This document shows, in pieces, positions 1 to 10,515 of a DNA stretch of 64,000 nt; position 1 is the first letter of the stretch, and every line of letters starts with the position of its first letter. The stretch comes from Odiellus spinosus (Eukaryota; Arthropoda; Arachnida; Opiliones; Phalangiidae). The stretch lies in assembly GCA_963920705.1 (NCBI GenBank), contig OY987227.1, forward strand, positions 13,867,602 through 13,931,601, read 5' to 3'. A program made the translations under genes and the position numbers. The notes beneath the pieces are model-generated. The model searched no databases and was not told the DNA's origin. It worked only from the letters and a program-made list of their open reading frames with translations.

Positions 1-230
1 CCATCCCTACTAGATTTCGGTCCATCCCTACTAGATTTCGGTCCATCCCTACTAGATTTCGGTCCATCCCTACTAGATTTCGGTCCATCCCTACTAGATT
101 TCGGTCCATCCCTACTAGATTTCGGTCCATCCCTACTAGATTTCGGTCCATCCCTACTAGATTTCGGTCCATCCCTACTAGATTTCGGTCCATCCCTACT
201 AGATTTCGGTCCATCCCTATTAGATTTCTA
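1..230. repeat. 21-bp tandem array at the window edge
   Basis: The unit CCATCCCTACTAGATTTCGG plus T (21 bp) repeats perfectly ten times (1-210). An eleventh, diverged copy ends at about 230. There are no spacers, so it is a minisatellite and not a CRISPR array. The left side is cut by the window, so the true copy number is unknown. Confidence 0.97.
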
Positions 231-3200
231 ACAGGTTTTCTAATTCTATGACCCCACCATGTTGGCTTTTGGTGCTTTTATCTAAACTACATTTTCTTTT
301 TAAAATCCAGCGCGCTAACTAGATTTTTAGAGTAAAATCGCATGCTGCCTACGCATAAAACCGCTTTTAAGGCGAAAGCCACTAATTTTCACCAAGCTAT
401 TTCTTTAATAAGATGAAGCCATGTGTGGAATTAAAGAGATTCAGAAATTGAACGAAGAACACGTACGTTTAGTTATCTTTCAACGATTTGTTCTAGTAAA
501 GGAAGCTAAGCGTCATTCCATCGATTTCCCAAACTTTATAATCTAGCTGGCTAACTTGGGTTACTTTTCAAATAAATTTTATAATGTTTTTAAGCGTAAA
601 ATGAAAGATGTCTGGCACGAATAGGAGCATCAGAGAGCTCTACAAACTTCCCAAGCTTCACGATCTGTGAAAATACAATAGAGTAGGACTTAGCCTTCCT
701 CGAAAGAGTTGCTATAAGCCCTCAATCACTGCCATTTTGTGAAAGTTTTTAATACGAAGTTAAGCGGACATTGACGCACTACGAAATATCGTTTTTCCTG
801 TCTTTCACACCATTGCTTCTAAGTCAGAGAACGAATTACATAGATCATAGAAAGACAAGTTTACTTTAGCTCGTCGCCGGACAAGAGCGATTTCTGTCCC
901 CCTTTTGCACACCAATGCTTGCGAAAAGGGTTTTTTATATAAAGCTAATAAAAACTAACAATATCTAGAGCAGTATATATACTGTCTAATATACTCTTCA
1001 ATCGATCCGTAAAAAAAATCACCTTTAGGTTCGCTTTTCAGCAACTCTCCCCCCCCCCCCCCCAGTTAAAAAAGAGTGGTGCTTCGTGATATATGGAAGG
1101 AGGCCTTGAAACGCCATAGGTGTTATCTTTTATGACGAGGCTGTTACGGTATTCACTGTTACAAACGGTCCCCAAGAGGGTAACATGACATGTGGGTTTC
1201 ATTCCCCCTTGACCTTTGCCGCCTCCCTCTAAGTAGAAAACTAATTATGAACAGAAAGTAAGAGAGAATTTCTATCAGGGCTAGGAAATAAACTTAAAAC
1301 TCTATAAGAAAGGTTCAAGTTTTTCATAAACCCCATATATATGCAAATTAAGTTTACTTGGAGAAAAACCGATCTCTCCCGAAAAGAATATTATAATATT
1401 ACTCCGTTGAAGATTGCTTTTATCACAAGTAAATAATACCCCTTTTTGAGAGAAGTGTTCGACGAATCGAGACACTCCAAATTATACCAATATCAAAAAG
1501 GGTCGGAAAATAAGCAAAATTACCGAATCAACGTCTGTTTCTAATATTCCCGTGAGCGGTATTTTTCGAAATTGGTATCTGAGCACGTATCGCGTTGTCC
1601 GCTGCTCTTTGAAATAACTTTCCAAGAGCTGGAGGCTTTAATTTCCGTTAATATCGCTCACAAAATATTATAAATTAAGAAACTACATTTCGCGAAAATG
1701 TCACATATGGCTTCGGGCCAATCTGGGAAAGTTGGGGTAAGACACACGCAACTCAAACATTAATAATTAAAAATAATTTTCTTCCTCGTACTATGCAGAG
1801 GTACGCCAGTGTGATAATGTTAACCTTTTGAAGAAAAAAACCATCGAGTTCCCAAATATTTGCTTCTCGTGTCATCTTTTTTCGGGAGATAGATATTGAA
1901 CTATTCCCGGCTTTGACGCTGGCACGCGACTAAGAGGTTTTAGGGGGCGTGGGATGGGCAACTTCTTTCCCTTTTAAGTTATGATGGATGATGAGAGGAG
2001 CCAAAGTACCATTCGGTGTCCCCATTCTTTGAAACTTTCAGCGGCTAAGGGACAAATAAAAGAAAATTCCATTCCCATTTATAGCCTAGTTTTTGCTGAA
2101 ACTGAATTACCAACTTTTAGATTTTACATTTTTTTATAAATTATTTTTCATAACCATCACCTAATCCAAAAGCTATTGTTCATAAAGGGATAAAAAATAA
2201 AAAAAAAAAAAATCACGATTTGGTCCAAATTTTAAGAGGGAAATATAGGGAGACAGCAAAGAGCCAAGGGGAAAAGAAAGTCTGACTTCATGGAACCCCC
2301 TTACTGGGGAAGCGCTTGTAAGGGCGAATACTGTAACTCCCTCACTAAGGGGGATGACACCGACGTGAGAGATAGAAAGCTCCCATGCGGGCTCCCCAAT
2401 CGCAAAGATTCCTCTACTAGTTCATCATAAACGGGTTTCCGCCATCATTATACAAGATTTCCAAGGATTAGTATCAAGAGTATATGAAACCCTCAATATT
2501 GTATTATTATTAGGAGGGGAGATTGAATAAATTAAATCACGAACTTCGATTAGTAGTCCATTGTACAATCTCAAAAGAGTTCAAGACTTAAAAGTCTATT
2601 TTCCTAAAGATTTTCCAGCAAAATGTCACGCGTGCCGGTTCGGACGAATGGCTGAGATCGATACTCTTTCGGCCGGGCTTTCACATTCCCTTTGGGGGAA
2701 TAAACGTCACAGGAGTTCTAGCCAATGAACGGAGCTCATTTTACGAATTCAGACCCCCTGCGGTGTGTTAAATTTTGAAAAGCTTATTCCCCCCCCCCCT
2801 TTCTATTGGGAGCCGAGATTTATTTTATTTAGGTAAATCTTATTCGACTGGAAGTTAAAAGCAAACAGTTCTAGCATTTTCACGCGCATAAACATTTTCC
2901 TACGCTCTATTTTCGGTGTTGTTATTCGGAGACTGAGGGAATTCTGTTACGTGAGATTTAGGCCTACGCCTACATACAACATACATACTACAGACAAGTA
3001 CCCTCCTAAACCCCCTAGGTGTGGATAAAAATGAAAAAATCCGAATTCAACACTAGCGAACCAAAATTTAAAATGAATTTGGTTCATTTTCATTGAATTA
3101 TTGTTATTCCATTTCATTTGGTCTAATTCTGTTGGAATTTTCCAATTTGGAGGCATATTATTTTGCCGATTTCTTTCGTTATTCTACGGGAGCATATTCA

Positions 3201-3516
3201 AATAAAAAGTGAAACCGACGTCTCTATTTTTTTTTTTTTAATTTCTGAAGGGTAAATTCGTGAGCTGGCTACTTTAAAGCCCGTAATTTTTAACAGGTAA
3301 TAGCTAGACTATCATGTTCTTGGTTTTCGTTTAGGGGGAGATGTTACAGCTAAAACAACTTGTTTGATCCGATGAGTTTCTCCTACATAAACTATAGTGT
3401 GGTGGAGCTAAAATACCTCGCCAATTTATTGACTATTTGATATACGCGCGACTTCTCTAGGCTTTTATCTCTATAGCAACGTGGTAATTTCGGATGTAAT
3501 TTATACCAACGATATA
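231..3516. other. Intergenic stretch without a supported gene
   Basis: AT-rich sequence with no open frame that resembles a known protein. It holds a C15 run (1049-1063), a C11 run (2789-2799) and several short A/T runs. One possible tiny first exon (ATG at 1698, 13 codons, then a GTAAGA donor) could not be extended into a convincing gene. Confidence 0.6.
1049..1063. repeat. C15 homopolymer
   Basis: Fifteen uninterrupted C residues in an AT-rich context. It is one of about ten long G/C runs in the window. Confidence 0.95.
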
Positions 3517-6043
3517 ATGTTCAATCTCATTACGTTCAATTATTCAAGTGCTGAATTTAATCCTAAAGTCACCTTAGTATCGCAAAGGGAAATTAAATCG
3601 GAGGATACTGATGACGCAAACGAGCCTAAGGTTACAAAGAAATACTAATATAATTTCTTAGGCCTTAGTTATAAAGATTTACGCCGTTCTTTCCCTCTAT
3701 TTAAAGTTTAATAGGTCACTAAAAAGCGCATGGAATAATGCTTCTAATCTTGGATACTTCCGGTACCAATTGGATGACTTGAAAACCAAGATTTTGCCTG
3801 GCCAATACGGTTTCGTTGCCCAGTTAAATGTTAAACGCGCTCAGGAGAGGCGACCCCCGCAAGAGGTCGACTCGATAGATATGCCTTTTAGCGCGGAAAA
3901 ATTCAATTTCAATAAGATCAAAGATGGAGAGGTTAGTTTATAGAATCTAGGAGGATATATCCTCCTAGATAGACTAAGAAAGGGTGAGCCGCCAGTTGCT
4001 TTAAAGGCCCTATCTGTTCTGTAATTTGCTCGTTTAAAATGCACACAAATTGACACACTCTACATTTTGACTGTACCATTTTTATGGTCAACGTCGTCTG
4101 CTAATCTAAAAAATAATGCGACTTTAAAGTGGATCATTTAAAAATTGCAGACAGTCCCTTTAAAGAATTTTACGTAACGTCCCCCCCCCCCCCCCCCCAC
4201 AGAGGCTATTGCCGCTATTCCAGTATTCCTCCTCTCTCGTTGACTTTATTTTGGGGATACTAACTTTAAATGGTTCTATAACTACTCCTAAGAGTTAAAA
4301 TATATATATCTCTACCTCTAAAATGTAGCAACCTATAGTTTATCCAATCAACTGTGGTCAAAAGTCGTTGTTAAAAACTTTATCCCTTATAATTTTAGAT
4401 TCTAATGTACATAAATTGCAAAGAAAGACCCATCAAAGAAGAATCCGAGGTTAGTCTAAAAGGGGTTGTATTTTGGCTAGTCAATATTTTTATCCTCCGC
4501 CTGAAAACTACTTTAAAGGGTGAATGCAACCTAAAACAAGTGATTATTTATCGATTCCTTATCGTTTAAATAGGCCTAATCCAGCAGTAAAAAAATTATA
4601 AACAATATTAAACTACAAATAAATTGAAAACTTACCCAGAAAATAGGTTTAGCTGGATTCATGGAGATCCTACATCCCCCTATAAGGGCCATCGATCAAT
4701 GCCATTGGTCGCTAGTCCTTATATAGGGAGTTCAGCCAGCTAAGCCTGTTTTAGGGTTAAGTTTTATATTTCTAGTTTAATATTTTTGTTTTACAGTTTT
4801 TTCTTACTGTTGTACTAAGCCTATTTAAACGATAAGGAATCGATAAAAAGAGCACTTGTTGTTAGGTTGCATTCTCCCTTTAAATGCTAGAAAAAAGGTA
4901 TAGTGTCAAGATAATCTAATTTTAATATTGTGTATAATTTTAGAGGCACGCAATCATAATTAATGCCAGCCCATTAGAGTATTGCAACAGTTTGTTGGTT
5001 CCTTCTCTCAGGAAATGTCAAAATCAGGTACTAAGAGAAGATGGCTTGAGACTAGCCATTCACATTATGTTCCTAAGCTCTAACAGGTGCGTTTGACACT
5101 TCCCACATCTTAACCCCCCCCCCCCCCCCATCCTATTGATCTTATATCACTACGTTTTTGATTCTAAATCTTGAATCAGGGATAATGCTTGGGAAAATAT
5201 CCAAGTTGTTTCGATTCCCAAAAGATTACTTTTCCATGAAACAAGAGTTTTTCTAAATTTCTTTTGACTGTTTTAAATTATTTTAGACATTTTCGAATCG
5301 GTTTTAACGCATTAACAGCGTACGCATCCGTCAATCATTTCCATTTGCACATGTATTATTTAAATTACAAGCTCTATATCGAAACAGCGGTAAAATTTTT
5401 TTTTTTTTTTTTTTTTTTTATAAGGCCCTATAAATTTATAATTTATTTTTTTCAAAGGAATTACGAATGTTAAGTGGAGAAACTACCAATTGTTTCGAAT
5501 TTCTAGATTACCCAGCGCAAGGATTCGTATTTCTTACCAAAATTGAGGATATTGAGGATGTTGTAGAGTTTGTAACTTTTATAATTTTTATTTTTTTTAT
5601 TTTGACGATTTAAAATTATATTTAATTTTATCATTATTAGGTCTGTAATGAGATTTGTAAAGTATTTCTTAAAAAATGGCATAGCTCACACCCTTTTTAT
5701 GACTTGGGGACAAGGGCAAGTAGTTTGCAATGATAAAGAGCCTTACGACACTGTTAGAGTGATTCTTTGGGCTCGAAATTCGGTTAAAGGAGTAAAAACG
5801 GCGGATGCCGTGATACCAGCTTTATGCGAACTAGCTGGTCATATTCTTATCAAAGGTATAATTGAATTATAATTCGGAGAATTCACCTAAATTTTTCAAT
5901 TGTTAATTTGAGTATTTTACTATTTTTCTCTAGTCGAAGATACCTACGTAAATGCGACTGAGGAGCAAATAGTTTCGTTACTTCATAAAGCTTGCCATGA
6001 ACAATTTATAAAAGTAAAAAGTGATATTCGTAGCATAATTTGA
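3517..6043 (+). CDS. GDPGP1: GDP-D-glucose phosphorylase 1, eight coding exons, with a one-base frameshift
   Basis: HIT-superfamily enzyme that phosphorolyses GDP-glucose to GDP and glucose-1-phosphate, thought to clear mis-made nucleotide sugar in the cytosol. Exons read 3517-3630, 3707-3931, 4399-4449, 4944-5086, 5287-5389, 5458-5571, 5641-5855 and 5934-6043. Family landmarks in order: LPGQYGFVAQLNV, FNFNKIKDGE, IIINASPLEYCN, FRIGFNALTAYASVNHFHLH (HIT motif HFHLH near residues 195-199), PAQGFVF, VRVILWAR and PALCELAGH. All junction phases agree except inside exon 7. There the frame VCNEICKVFL must shift by one base to continue as NGIAHTLFMTW, and the A6 run at 5671-5676 has one A too many. 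With that base discounted the protein is about 357 residues (human 385). Without correction it stops soon after. A sequencing or assembly indel is most likely; a real null allele is possible. The start ATG is the first in an open frame and is only moderately sure. Introns 2 and 3 hold a palindrome and a mobile element. Confidence 0.93.
3945..3970. repeat. Perfect 26-bp palindrome
   Basis: The half-site ATCTAGGAGGATA is followed directly by its reverse complement, with no spacer. It lies in GDPGP1 intron 2, 14 bp after the donor, and could form a hairpin in the pre-mRNA or a cruciform. No element boundaries were seen around it. Confidence 0.95.
4181..4198. repeat. C18 homopolymer
   Basis: Eighteen uninterrupted C residues within GDPGP1 intron 2 (3932-4398). 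It is the longest C/G run in the window. Confidence 0.95.
4517..4879. mobile_element. TTAA-flanked foldback MITE, family 1 (full copy)
   Basis: A 363-bp non-autonomous element in GDPGP1 intron 3. The left end reads AGGGTGAATGCAACC and the right end is its near inverse, TTGCATTCTCCCT. About 85 bp at each end pair, including ATCGATTCCTTATCG. TTAA sits on both sides (4513-4516 and 4880-4883), as expected for piggyBac-type target duplication. It has no coding capacity. A sister copy of 369 bp lies at 40737-41105. Confidence 0.88.
5114..5129. repeat. C16 homopolymer
   Basis: Sixteen uninterrupted C residues in GDPGP1 intron 4 (5087-5286). Confidence 0.95.
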
Positions 6044-6477
6044 TAAAAATTAAAATATAGATATATAATATATATATCATTGTCTGTTTCCTTTTTTTAA
6101 AGGGGTTGAGAATTGTCAGAATTAGCGTTGGCTGATTTGGTGTTTTACTTAAATCAAATATTTGTTATTTAGACGTGTAACCGATAAAACCTTGATATTG
6201 GTAACAGTCTAACCTACGCCTCAAATATATTTATAAAATGTAGGAGGCGCTGGTCTAACAGTTTAGAGTCACTTTGTACCTATACCTAGACTTATAATAC
6301 TTCTTGTTAAAAACTATATTTGTATAAAAAATTGATAAGCCGGGCGGTTCAACTACCAAAGGCTTCAAGGTAAATGAGTCTTTTGACTCATTAGTTGAAA
6401 AACTAATGTACTAAAATTATAGTACTGTAACAAGTAAAGCATGATTTACTTGTAATATTGTTAATTTTACCATACCT

Positions 6478-8951
6478 TCAATTAGTAAGATTTTCTTCAA
6501 TGAGACTCACGATTTTACGAGAAGTTTTTTTAACCTGAATTTGCGGTTTAATCGCCGAGGCGATTTTTGACGTCCTGGCTAGTATTTTCTTGATTTGAAT
6601 TCGATCCTTCTTGGAGACAGATGATGGTATCAGTTCATTCAGATCCTCTCGTTGACCTCGCATCATTTGCTTCCACGTTGATAACATTTCTTTCACAGAC
6701 TCAGCCTTTTTCATTGTTTTCAAAAAGATTTCCTTTTTGGTCCAACTCTGCATTAAAATGACGTGCCATTAAAATAATGGTATTATTTCTAAAATTAAAT
6801 TAAGCACCTTGGAGTCTTGACTCTCAGTTTGATCGGGAATGTCATTGAGACGAAAGTCAAAATCTTCAGCCTGGTTTTGTTCCATTTTAAAGCTTTCATC
6901 TATGGTAAAAATGATTGAAAATGAATAATACGGGTTGCCAAATTTATGAACTTAAGGCACAAGTCTAACAAAACTGGTTTAAAAGTAAAGTAACGAAGTG
7001 TTTTACCGATATCGCAATTTAATCTATACTGATAAAAGTTTAACAAAAACAGTTAAATCAAAACCATTCCCGAAATATTTGGTTTTGAGATGACATTTTT
7101 ATATTAATTAGTGGCAAATTTTAACGCTGAAAAACAGACATCAAAAGTTCCATCTACCTTAGAATATCGACATTGGTTCATTCGACTTAAAACATCAATA
7201 GCGGTAAAAAAAAAAATTCACTTGTAACCGATATTATACCAGTTCAGACCCATGTATTCAGAAAAATATTACTTTTCAAATATTAGACTTGTCCTTTAAA
7301 ATGGATTTAATTTTTGAGCAAAAAGTATTTTTTTATACGAAAAAATTGTCATCCATTTAAGACACTGACTATAAACTTGCAACCAAAAATTCTTAAGTAC
7401 CATCGGATATTGATTGGTATCCCTTGGATCTCGCAGCTGTTTCCTTTAAACTAGAGATGAGTACGCGTTTCATCTTGAATACTGCCAGCGCCACCTCCTT
7501 CTTGGCTTTGACTTTTTTCCCCTTGGCTTTCAATTTCCTGACCTTTTCGACAGTTTCGCTAAATATAGTTTTTACCTGAGCTTTAGTTGGGAGGCTGGCT
7601 CCAGATTTCACTGCTTTGCGACAAGCTTCTTTCAAATCTCTTAAATTTTTAATATTGCTAAATAGTACAGAGTCTCCCGATAACTCGCTGTCATCTTTGG
7701 AATTCGATGGAAATTCCATTTCCTCATCATTTACACGCCCTTCCTTTTCGGGTAACGAGGACAAAGATGGAGTTAAATTTATTTGCTCATCTCTCGAGAT
7801 TACAACTGAAAGTTAGAACCATTGTTAAATATTAAGGGATAATTGGACTGATTTAGGCAAATTAATATTTACCTCCAAGATCTTGCATTTCATCAAAATT
7901 AGCTTCTTCAAAGGATTGATCATCTCGAGTTATTAAGCTTAATAATATTATTTCTGTGATTATGGTCTATATGGCCGTGTTTTCTTAAAGGTATAATAGT
8001 ATACTTACTGCATATCACTGTCAGAATAGCCTATACTCTTTAATAAATAAAATCCAAACTCGCGTAATTTGATATTCGGCTGAAAATAAATTAAACATTA
8101 TTGGAATTTTATTGGGATCAAACCATTTATAGATAGATATTAATTACTTCTTTAGAATTGGACACAAAACTAAGTTTTCTTTTCAGGTCATACGATAGTC
8201 TCGCAGCGAGGAGAGAAAGAGCTTTACTTAAAGAACTACAGTAATTTTTAATTAGTTTTATGTAATAAAGAAAGCCATACCATCTAATTCGTTCTTACTA
8301 AAGTCTTGCTAACACTCCAAGCGCAAAGGAATAGGCCAAAACGAAGAAACCCAATTTCATTCGTTGCTCACATAAACTGAAAATGTACATCTTTCATGAA
8401 TCTTTTAAATAATGAAATAATTAATTTTGAGTAATACCTGAATGCTTTTAAACAGACTTCATTCAAATAATGAGATTGTTTGGCAATTTTTGCTGAAACT
8501 TCTAAAAATGAGTCACTGATGACAATGTCATTTGTGTCTTGTATCAGTTCTATGTCATTCATATTCATTAAGAACTTCAACTGTCTCAAAACCTGAAACC
8601 ATTGAATGACGGTTAATGACCTCTTTAACCTCCAAAAGTTCAGACCAAGGCTTAGTTTGTACTTCTTGTCTTATTCTTATTTACTTCAAGTTCATATTAT
8701 GATTTCAGTTTTAACATTAATAATTAAACCAAGTAGGCCTAATTAGTAAAATAATTTAATTCGGGCTGTAATGAATATTAGTTTTAAGTTTAACTTACAT
8801 CAGCGCAACTACTCATAAACTGGTCTCTTGGAAGCTTGGCCTTGAATTTCCTGGTTGCATCGAGAAATATCCCAGACTCCCTTTGTAAACTTTGGAGAAC
8901 ACCCTTAACGTGATTTACTGTTTTCTCTATCTTATTCGTGGTTTTAGCCAT
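6478..8951 (-). CDS. Unrecognised lysine-rich protein, eight exons (model)
   Basis: I do not recognise this family. Reading on the minus strand, exons 8799-8951, 8438-8592, 8148-8235, 8009-8079, 7873-7937, 7401-7805, 6808-6899 and 6478-6747 join with matching phases into about 432 residues starting MAKTTNKIEKTVNHVKG. The N-terminal half is helical-looking and contains FLMNMNDIELIQDTND and FSSLSKALSLLAARLSYDL. The middle is acidic and serine-rich. The C-terminal part is very basic (KLKAKGKKVKAKKE, KKILARTSKIASAIKP), suggesting a nuclear or nucleic-acid-associated protein by composition only. The exon 6 to 7 join is the weakest: the donor GTACTT lies just before an in-frame TAA at 7393. If that intron is retained, the product is 314 residues and the last two exons belong to a separate small gene starting MEQNQAEDF. 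It is divergent from FCF1 and probably shares its promoter. Confidence 0.62.
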
Positions 8952-9191
8952 ATTTTATCTTAAAATTAAAAATTTTGTAAACAATTAAATTACTGTTAAA
9001 ACAAAGGAAAGATGCAAAAAGACACGCAACCATCCACATTTATGCTCCCGCCAGAAATGACGGGGTATTTCATCTCAATCGTCTGCTTATTAGTTGGTGA
9101 ACTTTGACCTCATTTACACCACGCGCTTAGCAACTTAGGTCCGATTCTTATTTAACATTAATGTAATTATCTGGGAATACTATCAAATAAA
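8952..9191. promoter_or_regulatory. Probable bidirectional promoter, unknown gene / FCF1
   Basis: Only 240 bp separate the two divergent start codons. The gap must therefore hold both 5' UTRs and promoters. I see no convincing TATA box. This is inferred from gene spacing. Confidence 0.6.
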
Positions 9192-10160
9192 ATGGTAAGA
9201 ATATATTTTAAACGTAATAATAGTCCTTTTAATTATAAAATTAATGTAAATTGAACTTTGTGTTTTATTCAAGGGAAAAACAAAAGGACCTAAAGGCAAA
9301 ACTTCCAAGGGACCCAAATTTGCCCAAATGAAGAAAAGGATTAGCTTAAATGATCCGAGATTGTAAGAGAGTTAATTTGCCAACAACATTACGCATCTAA
9401 TCAAATATTTATAATCAATGCAGAAAAGCTAAAGATCGTTTGGGGAAGAAGAAATCAAAAAAAGTTGATCCTGCAGCTATTAAAATAACCGAAGCGTAAT
9501 AAACTGAAACTCAAACTAATTTGACCAGTTCAATAATTTAATACTCTTTATCTTTTAATAGACCGCAACATTCCTCCGCCTTGTTTTTTAAGTATAACAC
9601 TCAACTGGGACCACCTTTTCACGTCCTATTGGATACTAACTTCATCAACTTCGCTATCAAAAATAAACTTGATATTATACAATCTATGATGGACTGTCTC
9701 TATGCCAAATGTATTCCTTATGTTACTGACTGTGTACTTGGCGAATTAGAAAAATTAGGAAGCAAATACAGGGTGGCTCTAAGGTATGTTTTGACTAAAA
9801 AACAAGTTCGCTCTCTAAAGTATAATAATAAACTAAATATATAAATATATAGGATTGCTAAAGACCCAAGATTTGAAAGATTACCTTGTGCCCATAAAGG
9901 GACATACGCTGATGATTGCTTAGTTCAAAGAGTGACCCAGCACAAATGTTATATCGTAGCCACGTGTGATAAAGATCTGAAGAGAAGGATACGCAAAATT
10001 CCTGGTGTTCCAATCATGTATCTATACCAGCATAAGTAAGAAATATTTTATTACATCAGTAAGAATTATAATAATTTGTCTAAATTGTCATTCATACCTG
10101 TCATTTTTCAGATTTTCCATCGAGAGAATGCCAGATGCTTATGGAGCTCCTATGTTGTAA
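9192..10160 (+). CDS. FCF1: rRNA-processing protein FCF1 homolog (PIN domain)
   Basis: Nucleolar PIN-domain component of the small-subunit processome, needed for early 18S pre-rRNA cleavages. Exons are 9192-9194, 9274-9362, 9424-9495, 9562-9783, 9853-10035 and 10112-10160, giving 205 residues (human 198). The first coding exon is the ATG alone, with GTAAGA directly after it. Near-identical stretches include [20 protein letters not shown] (start of the PIN domain with its first metal-binding Asp), [55 protein letters not shown] and [13 protein letters not shown]. The C-terminus is [13 protein letters not shown]. The N-terminus is basic, as usual. All introns are 61-79 bp. It is divergent from the unknown gene and convergent with striatin. 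Confidence 0.97.
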
Positions 10161-10181
10161 AATATAAATAATAAGACTTCA

Positions 10182-10187
10182 ATTAAA
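10182..10187 (+). terminator. Candidate FCF1 polyadenylation signal ATTAAA
   Basis: ATTAAA lies 22 bp after the FCF1 stop, followed by a T-rich stretch (TTTGTTTCTTTTTGTT). The 3' UTR would be very short. AT-rich sequence makes chance matches common. Confidence 0.4.
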
Positions 10188-10329
10188 AATGCTTTTTGCA
10201 AAATTTGTTTCTTTTTGTTACTTACGCTTTTAGCATAAATGATTTCATCCTACTTTAGATGTCTGGTGCTCGCAAACACTTCCAATATTAAAGTGTTATC
10301 TGCTGGTCCTTATAAATTTATCAAAAATT

Positions 10330-10515
10330 TCATAAGAATGGAAAAATCCCACAACTTTTTATTCGTTGTGTGATTTTGATCCAAATAATAATTTTTAAGT
10401 CAGCAAGAATCACTGGGTAATTAGTGATTTGATACAGAGAAGTACTCTCATACTGCTTCCAGTCTCCAGGTGAAAAATTCATTCCCAAATTCTCAGGAGA
10501 AAGCTTCTTTGCCAT
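10330..10515 (-). CDS. Possible small ORF or terminal exon, not recognised
   Basis: A 61-codon frame begins MAKKLSPENLGMNFSPGDWK and ends in a hydrophobic tail. The first 35 residues look protein-like, while the rest reads like translated AT-rich sequence. An acceptor-like CCTAAG just upstream means it could be part of a longer spliced gene that I could not assemble. It lies between FCF1 and striatin on striatin's strand, so it may equally be striatin 3' UTR. Confidence 0.2.
   Translation of the reverse strand: MAKKLSPENLGMNFSPGDWKQYESTSLYQITNYPVILADLKIIIWIKITQRIKSCGIFPFL

Noticed and set aside
1-230. CRISPR-like array
   Set aside because: Repeats are directly adjacent with no spacers, and the DNA is clearly from an animal.
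2631-2700. tRNA-like GGTTCGGACGAATGG stretch
   Set aside because: No acceptor stem, A box or cloverleaf could be formed around it.
2947-3156. 69-codon minus frame
   Set aside because: No family resemblance, methionine/asparagine-rich reading of AT-rich DNA, no splice partners.
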